From contig NZ_MDGQ01000004.1 of assembly GCF_001747105.1 (NCBI RefSeq), positions 186,001 through 250,000 of the forward strand: a stretch of DNA of 64,000 bases, in the 5' to 3' direction. The position numbers were made by a program, and so were the translations under genes. The stretch's first letter is position 1. The number at the start of each line of letters is the position of its first letter. The notes beneath the pieces were generated by a model. That model was not told where the DNA came from, did not search any database, and saw only the letters and a program-made list of their open reading frames with translations. The stretch comes from Roseivirga misakiensis. GTDB taxonomy: Bacteria; Bacteroidota; Bacteroidia; Cytophagales; Cyclobacteriaceae. Below, in pieces: positions 51,924-61,386 of this stretch.

Positions 51924-52796
51924 TTACTTAATGTCTACTAGTTCAATATCAAAAACCAAAACAGTGTTAGGCGGTACCTCAGCACCTTTCCCTCTGGTAT
52001 CGTAACCGTATGCCGAAGGTACAAATAATGTGCCTCTTGCTCCTTTACTAAACTTTTGAAGCCCAATATTCCATCCCTGAATTATGCCTCTAGTGCCAAG
52101 CTCGAAACCATACGGCACATAGGTTCTTCTATCGCTGTACTGATTATTGGCTCTGGCTACGTCTTCTCGACTTGTATCAACCACGAAACCATCTAACCTC
52201 GTGAGCGTGTAGTTTACAAAAACATTGTCTCCAGGCTTTGGAAACTGGCCATCTCCTTCTTGCGAAATTACATAATAGACGCCTTCTTCAGTGGAATTGG
52301 CTTCTAAATTATTCTTAACGATGTAATCATTAATTAATTTCTCATCTGTTTCCGCTTGTTCTTTAGTAAGTCGCTCTAGAATGATCGATTCGTTCTCGAT
52401 TTCGTCCACTCTGATGTTCCAAGTAACTAGTCTACTGGTATCCATTCTTGGAGACATCGGCATTTGGATCATTCGCCCGTATTCTCCCAAAGACATTTGG
52501 ACCTGGACACTATCGCCTGCACCACATAGATTTAGTGCTTCGCTAAGCTTAGGCGGAGTACCTGTATAGGGGTTTAGATAAATTCCGTCTTTACTTGACT
52601 CATAAATGAGAGAATCTCCCAAATAATGGCTCATTTTTACTTTCATTAAGTCTCCGACCTTCGGCTTTTCTCCTTCAAGTTGATCGACATATCGAAAACC
52701 TAAGCCTGATTCTAGCTGTGTGAATTCGGGTGTCTTATTACAGCCAAAAATGACGCCTAAGACCAATAAAAAACAGCACGTTAACCTCCTACTCAT
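51924..52796 (-). CDS. FKBP-type peptidyl-prolyl isomerase, two-domain lipoprotein
   Basis: 290 residues with a lipoprotein signal (LVLGVIFGCNK). Two FKBP-like halves: a degenerate first (to about 140, KMSHYLGDSLIYES, GAGDSVQVQMSL) and a full second (about 160-290, VFVNYTLTRLDGFVVDTS, IIQGWNIGLQKFS, PSAYGYDTRG). This is reminiscent of GldI-type periplasmic isomerases of gliding Bacteroidota, but I cannot confirm that role. It overlaps the nrnA stop by 4 bases. Confidence 0.85.
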   Translation of the reverse strand: MSRRLTCCFLLVLGVIFGCNKTPEFTQLESGLGFRYVDQLEGEKPKVGDLMKVKMSHYLGDSLIYESSKDGIYLNPYTGTPPKLSEALNLCGAGDSVQVQMSLGEYGRMIQMPMSPRMDTSRLVTWNIRVDEIENESIILERLTKEQAETDEKLINDYIVKNNLEANSTEEGVYYVISQEGDGQFPKPGDNVFVNYTLTRLDGFVVDTSREDVARANNQYSDRRTYVPYGFELGTRGIIQGWNIGLQKFSKGARGTLFVPSAYGYDTRGKGAEVPPNTVLVFDIELVDIK

Positions 52797-53818
52797 ACCT
52801 TTTTGTATTCTTCTTGCAAGCCTTCTTTATACTCTTCGATAGCCGTTTTAAATAAATCTACCGCTTCGGCAAGTGATGTTTCCACTTTGCCTCCGGCAGC
52901 ATTTCTATGGCCTCCTCCGTTGAAGAATCTGCCAGCCATTTCGTTGGCCGGAAATTCACCAATTGATCGAAGAGAAATTTTTATACCGTCGTCTGCTTCT
53001 TTAAACAATGCAGCGAGGGTAATACCCTCAATAGATAGGGCATAATTTACTAAACCTTCAGTGTCTCCTGTTTTTGAGTTGTACTGCCTTAGCTCCTCTT
53101 GTGAAAGAGCGAAAAAAGCAACACGTTTATCCATGAGCACCTCCAGATTTTGGTTGAGTGCATAACCCAAGAATCGTAAACGGTCTACAGAATTCTTATC
53201 ATAGATGTTCTTTGAAATTCTGCTATTGTCTGCACCATGTGCGATAAGTTTAGAAACTACTTCATGCACATTTTGAGTCGTGTTTGGGTGTCTGAATCCA
53301 CCAGTATCTGTGAGAATTCCAGCATAAAGGCATTCGGCTATATCCTTATCTATAAGATTTTCATCTCCCAAGGCTATAATAAGCTCATAACACAACTCAC
53401 AAGTAGCAGCCGCACCTGTATTCCACAATCGGAAGTCTGCAAAATCTTCTGGATCTAGGTGATGGTCCACATTAATTTTAAAGCCTTTAGCCGACCTCAC
53501 CATTTCACCGAGTACATTGATTCGGCTTAAGACAGAAAAGTCGAGTGTCATAATTATGTCGGCCTTTTCCATCAATTCCTCGCATTTGGCATGTGCCTCG
53601 TCCGAGTAAATTAGAACATCATCGTTGCCTTTCATCCAATGAAGAAAAGCTGGGTATTCAGAAGGTGTAATTACTTGTACTCGATGCCCTTTTTTGATCA
53701 GGTAGTTGGCCATACCTAGGGAAGATCCCAAGGCGTCGGCATCAGGTTTATGATGCGTTGTAATTACTATTTTGCTCGGATTGTTGAGCTGGGTTTTTAG
53801 TAAGTCTATATCTTCCAT
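52793..53818 (-). CDS. DHH-family phosphoesterase (NrnA-like)
   Basis: 341 residues from the ATG at 53818; the frame extends ten codons further up. The DHH motifs are HHKPDADALGSSLG (about 23-36), TLDFSVLSR, NVDHHLDPEDF and ILTDTGGFRHPNT; the DHHA1 domain ends with FNGGGHRNAAGG. NrnA degrades nanoRNAs and also 3'-phosphoadenosine 5'-phosphate. It is the first gene of the minus-strand run ending at 49787. Confidence 0.94.
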   Translation of the reverse strand: MEDIDLLKTQLNNPSKIVITTHHKPDADALGSSLGMANYLIKKGHRVQVITPSEYPAFLHWMKGNDDVLIYSDEAHAKCEELMEKADIIMTLDFSVLSRINVLGEMVRSAKGFKINVDHHLDPEDFADFRLWNTGAAATCELCYELIIALGDENLIDKDIAECLYAGILTDTGGFRHPNTTQNVHEVVSKLIAHGADNSRISKNIYDKNSVDRLRFLGYALNQNLEVLMDKRVAFFALSQEELRQYNSKTGDTEGLVNYALSIEGITLAALFKEADDGIKISLRSIGEFPANEMAGRFFNGGGHRNAAGGKVETSLAEAVDLFKTAIEEYKEGLQEEYKKV

Positions 53819-53966
53819 GCAACAGTTGCGACCGAAGCCGATTGTCAAAGAATCGGCAAAGTTGTCAAGAAATCACATACCAAACAATCAAAGGCTTATT
53901 GATTATCAGAATATTAAGTCATCGAAAGATTCATATTAGAGCCATATCATTTTTAAAATTATCCCC

Positions 53967-53974
53967 TATTTTTG
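53967..53974 (+). promoter_or_regulatory. -7 box TATTTTTG (ndk promoter)
   Basis: Exact TAnnTTTG match 36 bases before the ndk start codon, in the 190-base gap between the divergent nrnA and ndk genes. Confidence 0.55.
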
Positions 53975-54010
53975 CGCTCGAATTTTAAAAAAGGAACTAT
54001 ATATAAAGTT

Positions 54011-54430
54011 ATGGCAACTAACAGAACATTCACAATGATTAAGCCTGATGCAGTAGCAGACGGCAACATTGGAGGGATCTTAAAAATGATCGAAGAAGCG
54101 GGTTTTAAAATCATTGCAATGAAATATACTAGACTGACTAATGAGTTGGCTGGTAAATTCTATGAAGTGCATAAAGAAAGACCTTTTTATGGTGAGCTTG
54201 TAGAGTACATGTCTTCTGGACCTATTGTGGCTGCAATTCTTGAAAAAGACAACGCGGTTGAAGACTTCAGAACTTTAATTGGTGCTACTAATCCAGCAGA
54301 CGCTGCTGAAGGAACTATTCGTAAAATATATGCTAAGTCGATTGGAGAAAACGCCGTTCACGGTTCTGACTCTGACGAAAACGCGGCTATCGAAGGAAAC
54401 TTCTATTTCTCTATGTCTGAGAGATTCTAA
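54011..54430 (+). CDS. ndk: Nucleoside diphosphate kinase
   Basis: 139 residues from the ATG at 54011; the frame extends 13 codons upstream but that part is not family-like. Passes phosphate from ATP to nucleoside diphosphates through a phospho-His. Seen: [17 protein letters not shown] (8-24), [17 protein letters not shown], and the active His in [14 protein letters not shown] (near 117). Followed by a strong terminator. Confidence 0.96.
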   Translation: MATNRTFTMIKPDAVADGNIGGILKMIEEAGFKIIAMKYTRLTNELAGKFYEVHKERPFYGELVEYMSSGPIVAAILEKDNAVEDFRTLIGATNPADAAEGTIRKIYAKSIGENAVHGSDSDENAAIEGNFYFSMSERF

Positions 54431-54449
54431 GTTTTCGAGAATTGAATTT

Positions 54450-54474
54450 AAAGCGGCTTATGGCCGCTTTTTTT
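54450..54474 (+). terminator. Rho-independent terminator after ndk
   Basis: Stem AAAGCGGC / GCCGCTTT with the loop TTATG, followed by TTTT. It also lies at the convergent end of the next gene. Confidence 0.92.
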
Positions 54475-54495
54475 ATGCCCAAAACTTAGCCAAAC

Positions 54496-55959
54496 CTAAT
54501 TTTTGGTACCAGCGGCCAATTGAAACTGTGATTCTAGACTTGTTTCCATTGATAGATTCGACCTGATTGGGTCTGAAATTTTAGCTACTGGATACTTTTT
54601 CTCATAACCTTCCCAAAAAGAAGCGTTATAGTGCTGATTGTAGTCGAACAATACATTAGTCCAAACATTAACAAAGCTTTTGCTTAACGGTACGTTCGAG
54701 ATTTCAGAGATTGGTTCAGTTACGGTAATTTCCGCAATTGATGAATAGGGTGTAGTCGTATTCAATTCTTCATCTATGAAGATAAACTCATGCTTTCTAG
54801 AAACCTTATCGACTTGCCATTTTCCATCATTCTCTTTATAAACGATGTTTACTTGGTAACCAAAGTGTTTAAGAGCTTGAGACTTGAAACTACAAATATG
54901 CCTTCTGAAATCATTCTCAACTCCAAGTGAGATAGATTTGACGGCGAGACTTTCTTTATCAATCCTAATTGACCCACTCAAGATATCTGACCGCATAATT
55001 CTCTTATTTGATGTTCTCATAGAAGCAACCTTCGCCACACTTAGCGCGGGTCTCTTCGGTCTGAAATTTATCAAGTAATCCCAGTCACCTTCCTCATTAG
55101 GAACCTCAAGGAGGTCATAAATGTATTTTCCGAAATGACTTTTTCGCAAGAATAAATCAAGGTCTAAGATCAAGTCTTTGTCCAGCGTGCTCAGTGGACC
55201 ACCTTCACTATTAGCCAATACACCATGCTTTGATTGGTCTATATTACGACGAGATTCGTGAATCAAGACAGTATTATCAGTTGTAGGGATATGCCCAAAA
55301 TGATCATGAAACCTATTGTTTGCATAAACCTCCTCGTAAAAATCGTCTACACTACCCATCATAATGCCCTCAGCGCTGTTGCCTAGTGGCACTATAGACC
55401 AATAGCCGGCTTTACTCTTACTTGGCTTCCCGCTGTAGCCCTTTTGTGTAAAGGTCACTGCGGCATCAACAAAACGTATATCTAGTCCATTTTCGGTCAC
55501 TCTTTCTCGATAATAGGCATCATAAGTAAAAGACTCTGTTCTATAGTTAATTGGAATTCGAGATATGACCTCCTTCAATAAATCCTTTGGCTTTAGCTTA
55601 TTATCGTCCGACACTAATACTGCTCCTAAATCGATAGCCTCTCTTGCCAATTCAATCTGATTGTTTTCTTCGCTGGACAAACTGCTGACGTCAATTTCCA
55701 AAGCCTGATACCCCAGACATCTAACTATTAATGTGCTTTCCGATTCTTGTTCTCCTACGTTTAGGCTGAACTCTCCCATTTCATCGGCAATGGTGCCTTG
55801 ATTAACTCCCTTCAGTTTAATAGTCGCAAATGGTATGACTTGTCCACTCTCTTTTTCCCTAATTACTCCTTTTATCGTTCGTACACTTTGAGCAAAGAGA
55901 TCGGTCTGTAACAAGCCAAAGAAAACTAACAGGAAATAGAATTTGGTAAGGGGTCTCAT
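54496..55959 (-). CDS. Carboxypeptidase-regulatory-domain protein, exported
   Basis: About 487 residues from the ATG at 55959. Signal peptide (FYFLLVFFGLLQTDLFAQ), then a CarboxypepD_reg-like domain (TIKGVIREKESGQVIPFATIKLKG, about 22-100, ending IDLGAVLVSDD), then a large beta-rich domain (DAYYRERVTENG...) as found in many surface or outer-membrane associated Bacteroidota proteins. It is not a TonB receptor: there is no plug or barrel end. The function is unknown. Confidence 0.82.
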   Translation of the reverse strand: MRPLTKFYFLLVFFGLLQTDLFAQSVRTIKGVIREKESGQVIPFATIKLKGVNQGTIADEMGEFSLNVGEQESESTLIVRCLGYQALEIDVSSLSSEENNQIELAREAIDLGAVLVSDDNKLKPKDLLKEVISRIPINYRTESFTYDAYYRERVTENGLDIRFVDAAVTFTQKGYSGKPSKSKAGYWSIVPLGNSAEGIMMGSVDDFYEEVYANNRFHDHFGHIPTTDNTVLIHESRRNIDQSKHGVLANSEGGPLSTLDKDLILDLDLFLRKSHFGKYIYDLLEVPNEEGDWDYLINFRPKRPALSVAKVASMRTSNKRIMRSDILSGSIRIDKESLAVKSISLGVENDFRRHICSFKSQALKHFGYQVNIVYKENDGKWQVDKVSRKHEFIFIDEELNTTTPYSSIAEITVTEPISEISNVPLSKSFVNVWTNVLFDYNQHYNASFWEGYEKKYPVAKISDPIRSNLSMETSLESQFQLAAGTKN

Positions 55960-56000
55960 TTTTAAAAAAATCAAGTTTTTGCCTTGACTAGTGTGACAAC

Positions 56001-57035
56001 TTAAGATTTAGCTCCCCTTATCCATTTAGGTAAAATCAACGCGCCGATCAATAGGTAGGGATAATAGCTTAACAATCGCCAGATGAGCAAACATATAAAA
56101 GTGTAGTCCTTTAGATAGTCCTCGAAAAACAACGGAAATATAAGTTCTGCCGCACCTGCATTTCCCGGAGCAGGCGAGACAAGCAAGACGATCCACATGA
56201 TTAAATGCCTTCCAAGTAAAATACCCTGATCCATTAAAGTTGGCTCCGCGAAACCCGAAACTAATCCGTTCAGCACACTATATTTTAGTATCCAAACTAG
56301 ATAGGTTATGCCCAAAATCGTCAGCCAAAACTTTACAGATTTCCCTTTCAGAATTTGAGAAACTAGCAACAAGTCATCAGCCTGCTTTAAAACTGTTAGA
56401 CGCCATTTTTTAAGCCATTTCAGATTCATTACCCAAGCAGTTAATCTTCTGATCGCTTTTGGAAAAAGTAATACCGCCGAGAGCATAAAAGAGGTATAGA
56501 CGGCGATTAAAGCATAACTGAGCCAAAATAAAGACCTAATACTTTGGCCCAAGTTATTTGTCGCTGCTGTGCTATCGGGTAAAACAGCACCATTGGAAAT
56601 GAGTATGGCTAAAGGTGATGCGGTGAGAAAAAAGAGATTATCGAAAGTGGCTAACAGTAAAGTATAAGCCAGCGCTGTACCAAACGAGAGCTTTTCCCTA
56701 AACATAATGTAAACGAGCACCCCTGTGGCGCCTAAAACGGGCGGTGTAACAGCTATGGCAAACTCCCACAAAAAGATGATCCGAATGGCGCTTGCCCAAA
56801 ACACAGACTTCTTGGACAAAAACTTTAGCCTCGCCATGTTCACGAGGTCTTTTGATAGCAACACAAAGACGCTTACTACCAAGGCAATGGGACTTATATC
56901 CTTGATAAGGCCTAGAGTTTCGACATTGAGGCGATCATCGGTAATGGCAAGTGCCACTACTATACCAAGGCCAATAATGACAGGTATCCAGACACTACGA
57001 ACATTTAATGTTTTCAGTGCCTTTTCAGAATCCAT
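56001..57035 (-). CDS. YbhN/UPF0104-like membrane protein (LPG synthase TM family)
   Basis: 344 residues with about eight membrane helices. Motifs of the lysylphosphatidylglycerol-synthase transmembrane (DUF2159/UPF0104) group: WEFAIAVTPPVLGATG (about 90-105) and SPAPGNAGAAELIF (near 290), the two conserved Pro/Gly loops. The family flips or transfers lipids. It begins 5 bases after the scpA stop codon, so it is co-transcribed with scpA. Confidence 0.88.
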   Translation of the reverse strand: MDSEKALKTLNVRSVWIPVIIGLGIVVALAITDDRLNVETLGLIKDISPIALVVSVFVLLSKDLVNMARLKFLSKKSVFWASAIRIIFLWEFAIAVTPPVLGATGVLVYIMFREKLSFGTALAYTLLLATFDNLFFLTASPLAILISNGAVLPDSTAATNNLGQSIRSLFWLSYALIAVYTSFMLSAVLLFPKAIRRLTAWVMNLKWLKKWRLTVLKQADDLLLVSQILKGKSVKFWLTILGITYLVWILKYSVLNGLVSGFAEPTLMDQGILLGRHLIMWIVLLVSPAPGNAGAAELIFPLFFEDYLKDYTFICLLIWRLLSYYPYLLIGALILPKWIRGAKS

Positions 57036-57040
57036 AAGAA

Positions 57041-57790
57041 TTAATCAACGAGTTCTTCTTCGATCTTCTCAATCCAAAAATTATTGAATCCTTCACCCAA
57101 ATGCATGGTAATCTGGCGCATTTGAAGAAGATCTAAAATGGATAGGAAGTTGAAAATTACAACGATCTTTTCTGGAGCTAGTGCAATAAGCTCGGTAAAT
57201 GAAAGACGCGGAGTTTCTATCAGTCGGTTCAATACATAGGCTCGCTGAGTAGCAATGGTATATGGATATTGTACCACTTTGTGCGTCGGTTTATTGAGTT
57301 CGTATTCATGACGCTCCAAAACTTTTTGGAATACCTTTAATAGCTTGTATAAGTCAATATCCTGAAGTTCGGATTCAACATTATTGGTCTCCGCTAGCTT
57401 CTTTAACTCCTTTACAACATTCCCTCGTCTTTCCTTCAACAAGCGATCACCCTCCATTTGACTCAGCTCCTCGATGACAGACTTGTACTTTTTGTATTCC
57501 AATAAATGCTTGACCAATTCTTCACGTGGATCAATTTCCTCTCCTGTTTCGTCCAAAACAGGCCTTGGCAACAAGAGCTTGGCCTTAATCCGCATGAGTG
57601 TAGCCGCAACTAAAATAAATTCGCTCGCGACCTCCACATTCATTTTTTCTAAATGCTGTAAGTAGTCTAGAAAGTCTTTTGTGATTTTATTGATCGGAAT
57701 ATCATGAATGTCCAGTTCATCTCTTTGAATGAAGAAAAGAAGGAGATCAAAGGGGCCTTCGAAAAGTGGAAGTTTTATCTCGAAACTCAA
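57041..57790 (-). CDS. scpA: Segregation and condensation protein A
   Basis: About 249 residues. Start: TTG at 57790 giving (M)SFEIKLPLFEGPFDLLLFFIQ, the standard N-terminus; an earlier TTG at 57814 is possible. ScpA is the kleisin that bridges the two SMC heads. The helical N-domain, the linker with acidic stretches and the C-terminal winged helix (LSFTELIALAPEKIVVIFNFLSILDLLQM) are visible. ScpB is not in the window. Confidence 0.94.
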   Translation of the reverse strand: MSFEIKLPLFEGPFDLLLFFIQRDELDIHDIPINKITKDFLDYLQHLEKMNVEVASEFILVAATLMRIKAKLLLPRPVLDETGEEIDPREELVKHLLEYKKYKSVIEELSQMEGDRLLKERRGNVVKELKKLAETNNVESELQDIDLYKLLKVFQKVLERHEYELNKPTHKVVQYPYTIATQRAYVLNRLIETPRLSFTELIALAPEKIVVIFNFLSILDLLQMRQITMHLGEGFNNFWIEKIEEELVD

Positions 57791-57861
57791 GGATAAAGAA
57801 CTGATTTCAATCAAATATATAGAGAATGGACAAATCTCTCATTTCGACCCAAAATTATTTT

Positions 57862-57869
57862 TAATTTTG
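57862..57869 (+). promoter_or_regulatory. -7 box TAATTTTG (dxs promoter)
   Basis: Exact TAnnTTTG match 70 bases before dxs, within the gap shared with divergent scpA. It predicts a leader of about 60 bases. Confidence 0.55.
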
Positions 57870-57939
57870 TGCACAGATATAAAACTATGTCAAACATTCG
57901 ACACTCAAGTGTTGTTGTTTAGGCACTAGTTCAGAAAAA

Positions 57940-59874
57940 ATGTTAATACAGCCCGGACCTCTTCTCTCTAAAATTGATTCTCCAGCAGATTTAAAGGAAT
58001 TAGACCAAGCACAACTTGTTGAGGTTTGTGATGAACTCCGTCAATTTATTGTAGATAATGTCTCTGTTTACGGAGGTCATTTCGGGGCATCGTTGGGCGT
58101 AGTTGAATTGACCGTCGCGTTACATTACATTTTCGATACACCAAAAGATCAATTGGTTTGGGACGTAGGTCATCAGGCTTATGGACACAAAATTTTAACC
58201 GGTAGAAGAGACAACTTCCACACAAATCGTATCTACAAAGGACTTTCTGGATTTCCGAAAAGAAAAGAGAGCAATTACGATACTTTTGGTGTAGGGCACT
58301 CCTCTACATCTATTTCCGCTGCATTGGGTATGGCTATCGCTAACCAGTACAAGAAGGATGACAGACAGCATATTGCCGTAATTGGCGATGGTGCCATGAC
58401 GGGAGGGTTGGCTTTCGAGGGAATGAATCACGCTGGTGTTTCAAATTCGAATTTGCTGATTATCCTGAACGATAATTGCATGTCGATTGATCCTAATGTA
58501 GGGGCATTAAAAGATTACCTCACTGACGTAACTACCTCACATACTTACAATCGCGTAAAGGACGATGTATGGAAGTTACTGAGTAAGTTCTCCAAGTTCG
58601 GTAAAAGCGCCCAAGAGGTTGTTTCAAAGGTTGAAAACTCGATTAAGTCGCTCCTATTAAAGCAGAGTAATCTCTTCGAGTCATTGAACCTAAGATATTT
58701 TGGACCGGTAGATGGGCATGACGTTCACCATTTAACCAATGTGCTGAACGACTTAAAAGATATTCCTGGCCCTAAAATTCTTCACTGCGTTACTGTTAAA
58801 GGTAAAGGCTATAAACCTGCCGAAGAGGGAAATGCTACAAAATGGCATGCACCTGGTAAGTTTGACAAGGTCACTGGTGAAGTCTTCAAAAAAGTACCAG
58901 ACGCGCCTCAAGCACCTAAATATCAAGATGTCTTTGGTCATACGCTCGTTGAGTTGGCTGAAAAAAACAAAAAAATAATGGGGATTACCCCAGCCATGCC
59001 TTCTGGTTCTTCCATGAACATAATGATGAAGGCTATGCCAGACCGCGCTTTTGATGTCGGTATTGCTGAGCAACACGCCGTTACTTTTTCTGCAGGACTA
59101 GCTACGCAAGGTCTAATGCCTTTCTGTAACATCTACAGCACGTTTATGCAGCGTGCGTTTGATCAAGTGGTTCATGATGTTTGTACGCAAAACTTAACGG
59201 TCAATTTCTGCTTGGATAGAGCTGGTTTTGCCGGCGCTGATGGACCTACTCATCATGGTGCCTATGATATTGCTTACATGCGATGTATCCCGAATATGAT
59301 CGTGGCTGCACCGATGAACGAGGCAGAACTCAGGAATCTGATGTACACTGCACAATTACCTCGAGATGGCCAAGCATTTACTATCCGTTACCCAAGAGGG
59401 CAAGGTGTAATGCCAGATTGGCGAACTGATATGCAAAAAGTAGCTATCGGAACGGGCAGAAAAATATCTGACGGTGAAGATGTAGCCATCTTAACCATTG
59501 GTCATATTGGAAATTATGCCATCGATGCAAAAGCCAAGCTTGCAGAAGAAGGTTTAGTCCCGGCACATTACGACATGAGGTTCGTGAAACCGCTTGATGA
59601 GGAGCTATTGCATGATATTTTCAGAAACTTCAAGAAAGTGGTGACTGTTGAAGATGGCTGTATTATGGGTGGGTTCGGCTCTGCTGTACTTGAATTTATG
59701 GCCGAAAATGGCTACGGTGCTCAAGTGGTAAGACTTGGAATTCCAGATGACTTTATAGAGCATGGTACACAAGAGCAGTTACATGCCGAATGTGGGTTCG
59801 ATGCCGAGCATATTGCCTTGAAAGTCCGCGAAATGGTGGGTGCAAAAACACCGAGCAGCACTTCTGCTAATTAA
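57940..59874 (+). CDS. dxs: 1-deoxy-D-xylulose-5-phosphate synthase
   Basis: 644 residues, normal length. Joins pyruvate and glyceraldehyde 3-phosphate, first step of the MEP isoprenoid pathway, with thiamine diphosphate. ThDP motif VIGDGAMTGGLAFEGMN...NDN (about 148-180), YFGPVDGHDVHHL, GIAEQHAVTFSAGLA and DRAGFAGADGPTHHG. The enzyme depends on TPP, so it is a consumer of the vitamin imported by the riboswitch-controlled system. The end overlaps a convergent small gene by 4 bases. Confidence 0.98.
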   Translation: MLIQPGPLLSKIDSPADLKELDQAQLVEVCDELRQFIVDNVSVYGGHFGASLGVVELTVALHYIFDTPKDQLVWDVGHQAYGHKILTGRRDNFHTNRIYKGLSGFPKRKESNYDTFGVGHSSTSISAALGMAIANQYKKDDRQHIAVIGDGAMTGGLAFEGMNHAGVSNSNLLIILNDNCMSIDPNVGALKDYLTDVTTSHTYNRVKDDVWKLLSKFSKFGKSAQEVVSKVENSIKSLLLKQSNLFESLNLRYFGPVDGHDVHHLTNVLNDLKDIPGPKILHCVTVKGKGYKPAEEGNATKWHAPGKFDKVTGEVFKKVPDAPQAPKYQDVFGHTLVELAEKNKKIMGITPAMPSGSSMNIMMKAMPDRAFDVGIAEQHAVTFSAGLATQGLMPFCNIYSTFMQRAFDQVVHDVCTQNLTVNFCLDRAGFAGADGPTHHGAYDIAYMRCIPNMIVAAPMNEAELRNLMYTAQLPRDGQAFTIRYPRGQGVMPDWRTDMQKVAIGTGRKISDGEDVAILTIGHIGNYAIDAKAKLAEEGLVPAHYDMRFVKPLDEELLHDIFRNFKKVVTVEDGCIMGGFGSAVLEFMAENGYGAQVVRLGIPDDFIEHGTQEQLHAECGFDAEHIALKVREMVGAKTPSSTSAN

Positions 59875-60101
59875 TATCTTCTTTTCAGAGAAAACTTTCT
59901 TCTTTTCCTTTGCGATAGCTTGAGGTAAATCAAGGACCCTACTATTGGTATAAACAGCAACAGCAACAGGCTAAGGAGCCTCTCTAAAGCGCTCCCGTCA
60001 CGCTTTACAAATACGTACATCGCATAAGCCAATACAAGAATGTGCACTATCATGAGTAACTGATAAGGCAGTAAAGAACTATCTGCTAGAAAGAAATCCA
60101 T
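59871..60101 (-). CDS. Small membrane protein, PLDc_N-like
   Basis: 76 residues with two membrane helices (LLMIVHILVLAYAMYVFV and LLSLLLLLFIPIVGSLIYL) and a strongly basic tail (QRKRRKFSLKRRY). The second helix with F-I-P-x-x-G-x-x-I-Y matches the PLDc_N domain found before cardiolipin synthases, here alone. The ATG overlaps the trxA stop (TAATG), so translation is coupled. A role cannot be assigned. Confidence 0.72.
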   Translation of the reverse strand: MDFFLADSSLLPYQLLMIVHILVLAYAMYVFVKRDGSALERLLSLLLLLFIPIVGSLIYLKLSQRKRRKFSLKRRY

Positions 60102-60418
60102 TAAGACGCTTTTTCTATCATATTGGTCAAGTCTCTTTTTGTCAATACGCCTGCCCTGTTTTCAAGGATTTTTCCATTCTTAAATAGGATCAAGGTCGGT
60201 ATACTTCGTACACCAAAACGCTGCGCTATGGGTTGGTTTTTATCAACATCGATTTTTATGACCTTGACCTTATCACCCATTTCTTGGGCCACCTCTTTTA
60301 GAACTGGCGCCATCATTTGACAAGGCCCACACCAATCCGCATAGAAATCTACAAGTACGGGTGTTTCCTGATCTACGAGTTGCTCAAACTTTCCTTTCAT
60401 TACTTTAAAATTATGCAT
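60101..60418 (-). CDS. trxA: Thioredoxin
   Basis: 105 residues with the active site YADWCGPCQMM (Cys 30 and 33), the conserved Asp of FYADW and the cis-Pro in SIPTLILF. Reduces disulphides of many proteins, including the fRMsr of this window. The ATG at 60418 has GTAGG eight bases before it; a second ATG at 60400 is possible. Confidence 0.96.
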   Translation of the reverse strand: MHNFKVMKGKFEQLVDQETPVLVDFYADWCGPCQMMAPVLKEVAQEMGDKVKVIKIDVDKNQPIAQRFGVRSIPTLILFKNGKILENRAGVLTKRDLTNMIEKAS

Positions 60419-60482
60419 TCTTAAAACCTACTATTTGTTTTAATTGTTCCCTATTTTCGACAAGCTTTATTTCAAGCCAGAC

Positions 60483-61271
60483 ATGAACGAATACGACTTT
60501 ACCGATCCACTAACATTTTTGGCTTTGACAGGGCTAATGTTTTTAATGGTCGTGTTTAGGTACACCCTAGTTGCAGGAATTTTTTATGTCATATTCTACA
60601 TAATCGACCCGAAGAGCTTTCGCAATCGCAAGGTCCATAAGCCAACAAAAGACAAGAAACAGTACCGAAGAGAAATACTTTGGTCCACCTTAACCTCACT
60701 ATTTTTTGCAGTGGCTGGTGCTGGCATGGTAGTACTCTGGCAAAAAGGATATACTGCTATTTATGAAGATGTAAATGACTATGGTTGGTGGTGGTTGCCC
60801 GTTAGCTTTCTAATTGCTGCTTTAATCCATGAAACGTACTACTACTGGCTTCACAGATGGATGCATAAGCCGCAAGTTTATCGATTGATTCATAAAGTCC
60901 ATCATGACAGCCATATTACATCACCATGGACATCCTTCTCTTTTCATCCTGGTGAAGGCATACTCCAATCAGTGATCATACCAGTAGTCATTTTGTTCTT
61001 ACCGATGCATTACTGGACAATCGTCACGTTACTCACTTTTATGACGTTAACAAGTGCTATCAATCATTCTAATGTAGAAATCTACCCGAAGGGGTTCCAT
61101 AAACATTGGCTAGGTAAATGGATGATTGGAGCAACTCATCACAGCCTACATCATACTCAGTATCGTTTTAATTTCGGTCTGTATTTTACCTTTTGGGACA
61201 AGTGGATGAATACAGAAAGTGATAAATACCCCAAAGACTTCGAGAGGCATACCAACTCAAGTAATTCATAG
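60483..61271 (+). CDS. Fatty acid hydroxylase / sterol desaturase family
   Basis: About 262 residues from the ATG at 60483; a TTG further up extends the frame. Four to five membrane helices and the three di-iron His boxes HETYYYWLHRWMH, HKVHHDSH and HHSLHHTQY. Such enzymes hydroxylate sterols, carotenoids, sphingolipids or fatty acids; the substrate here is unknown. It diverges from trxA. Confidence 0.9.
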   Translation: MNEYDFTDPLTFLALTGLMFLMVVFRYTLVAGIFYVIFYIIDPKSFRNRKVHKPTKDKKQYRREILWSTLTSLFFAVAGAGMVVLWQKGYTAIYEDVNDYGWWWLPVSFLIAALIHETYYYWLHRWMHKPQVYRLIHKVHHDSHITSPWTSFSFHPGEGILQSVIIPVVILFLPMHYWTIVTLLTFMTLTSAINHSNVEIYPKGFHKHWLGKWMIGATHHSLHHTQYRFNFGLYFTFWDKWMNTESDKYPKDFERHTNSSNS

Positions 61272-61386
61272 AGATCGAAAAGTATTTGTTTCTAAAAAGA
61301 GAATATATTTAATTTGTTAAAATCCAACGAGTAGTTTTAGGTCGTATTTGGATTAAAACAGGTCTTAAATCTCAAAAGAAACAATT

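Noticed and set aside
58753-59076. A 107-codon open frame antisense to dxs
   Set aside because: Dxs is intact over this region, and the antisense product has no recognisable motif.
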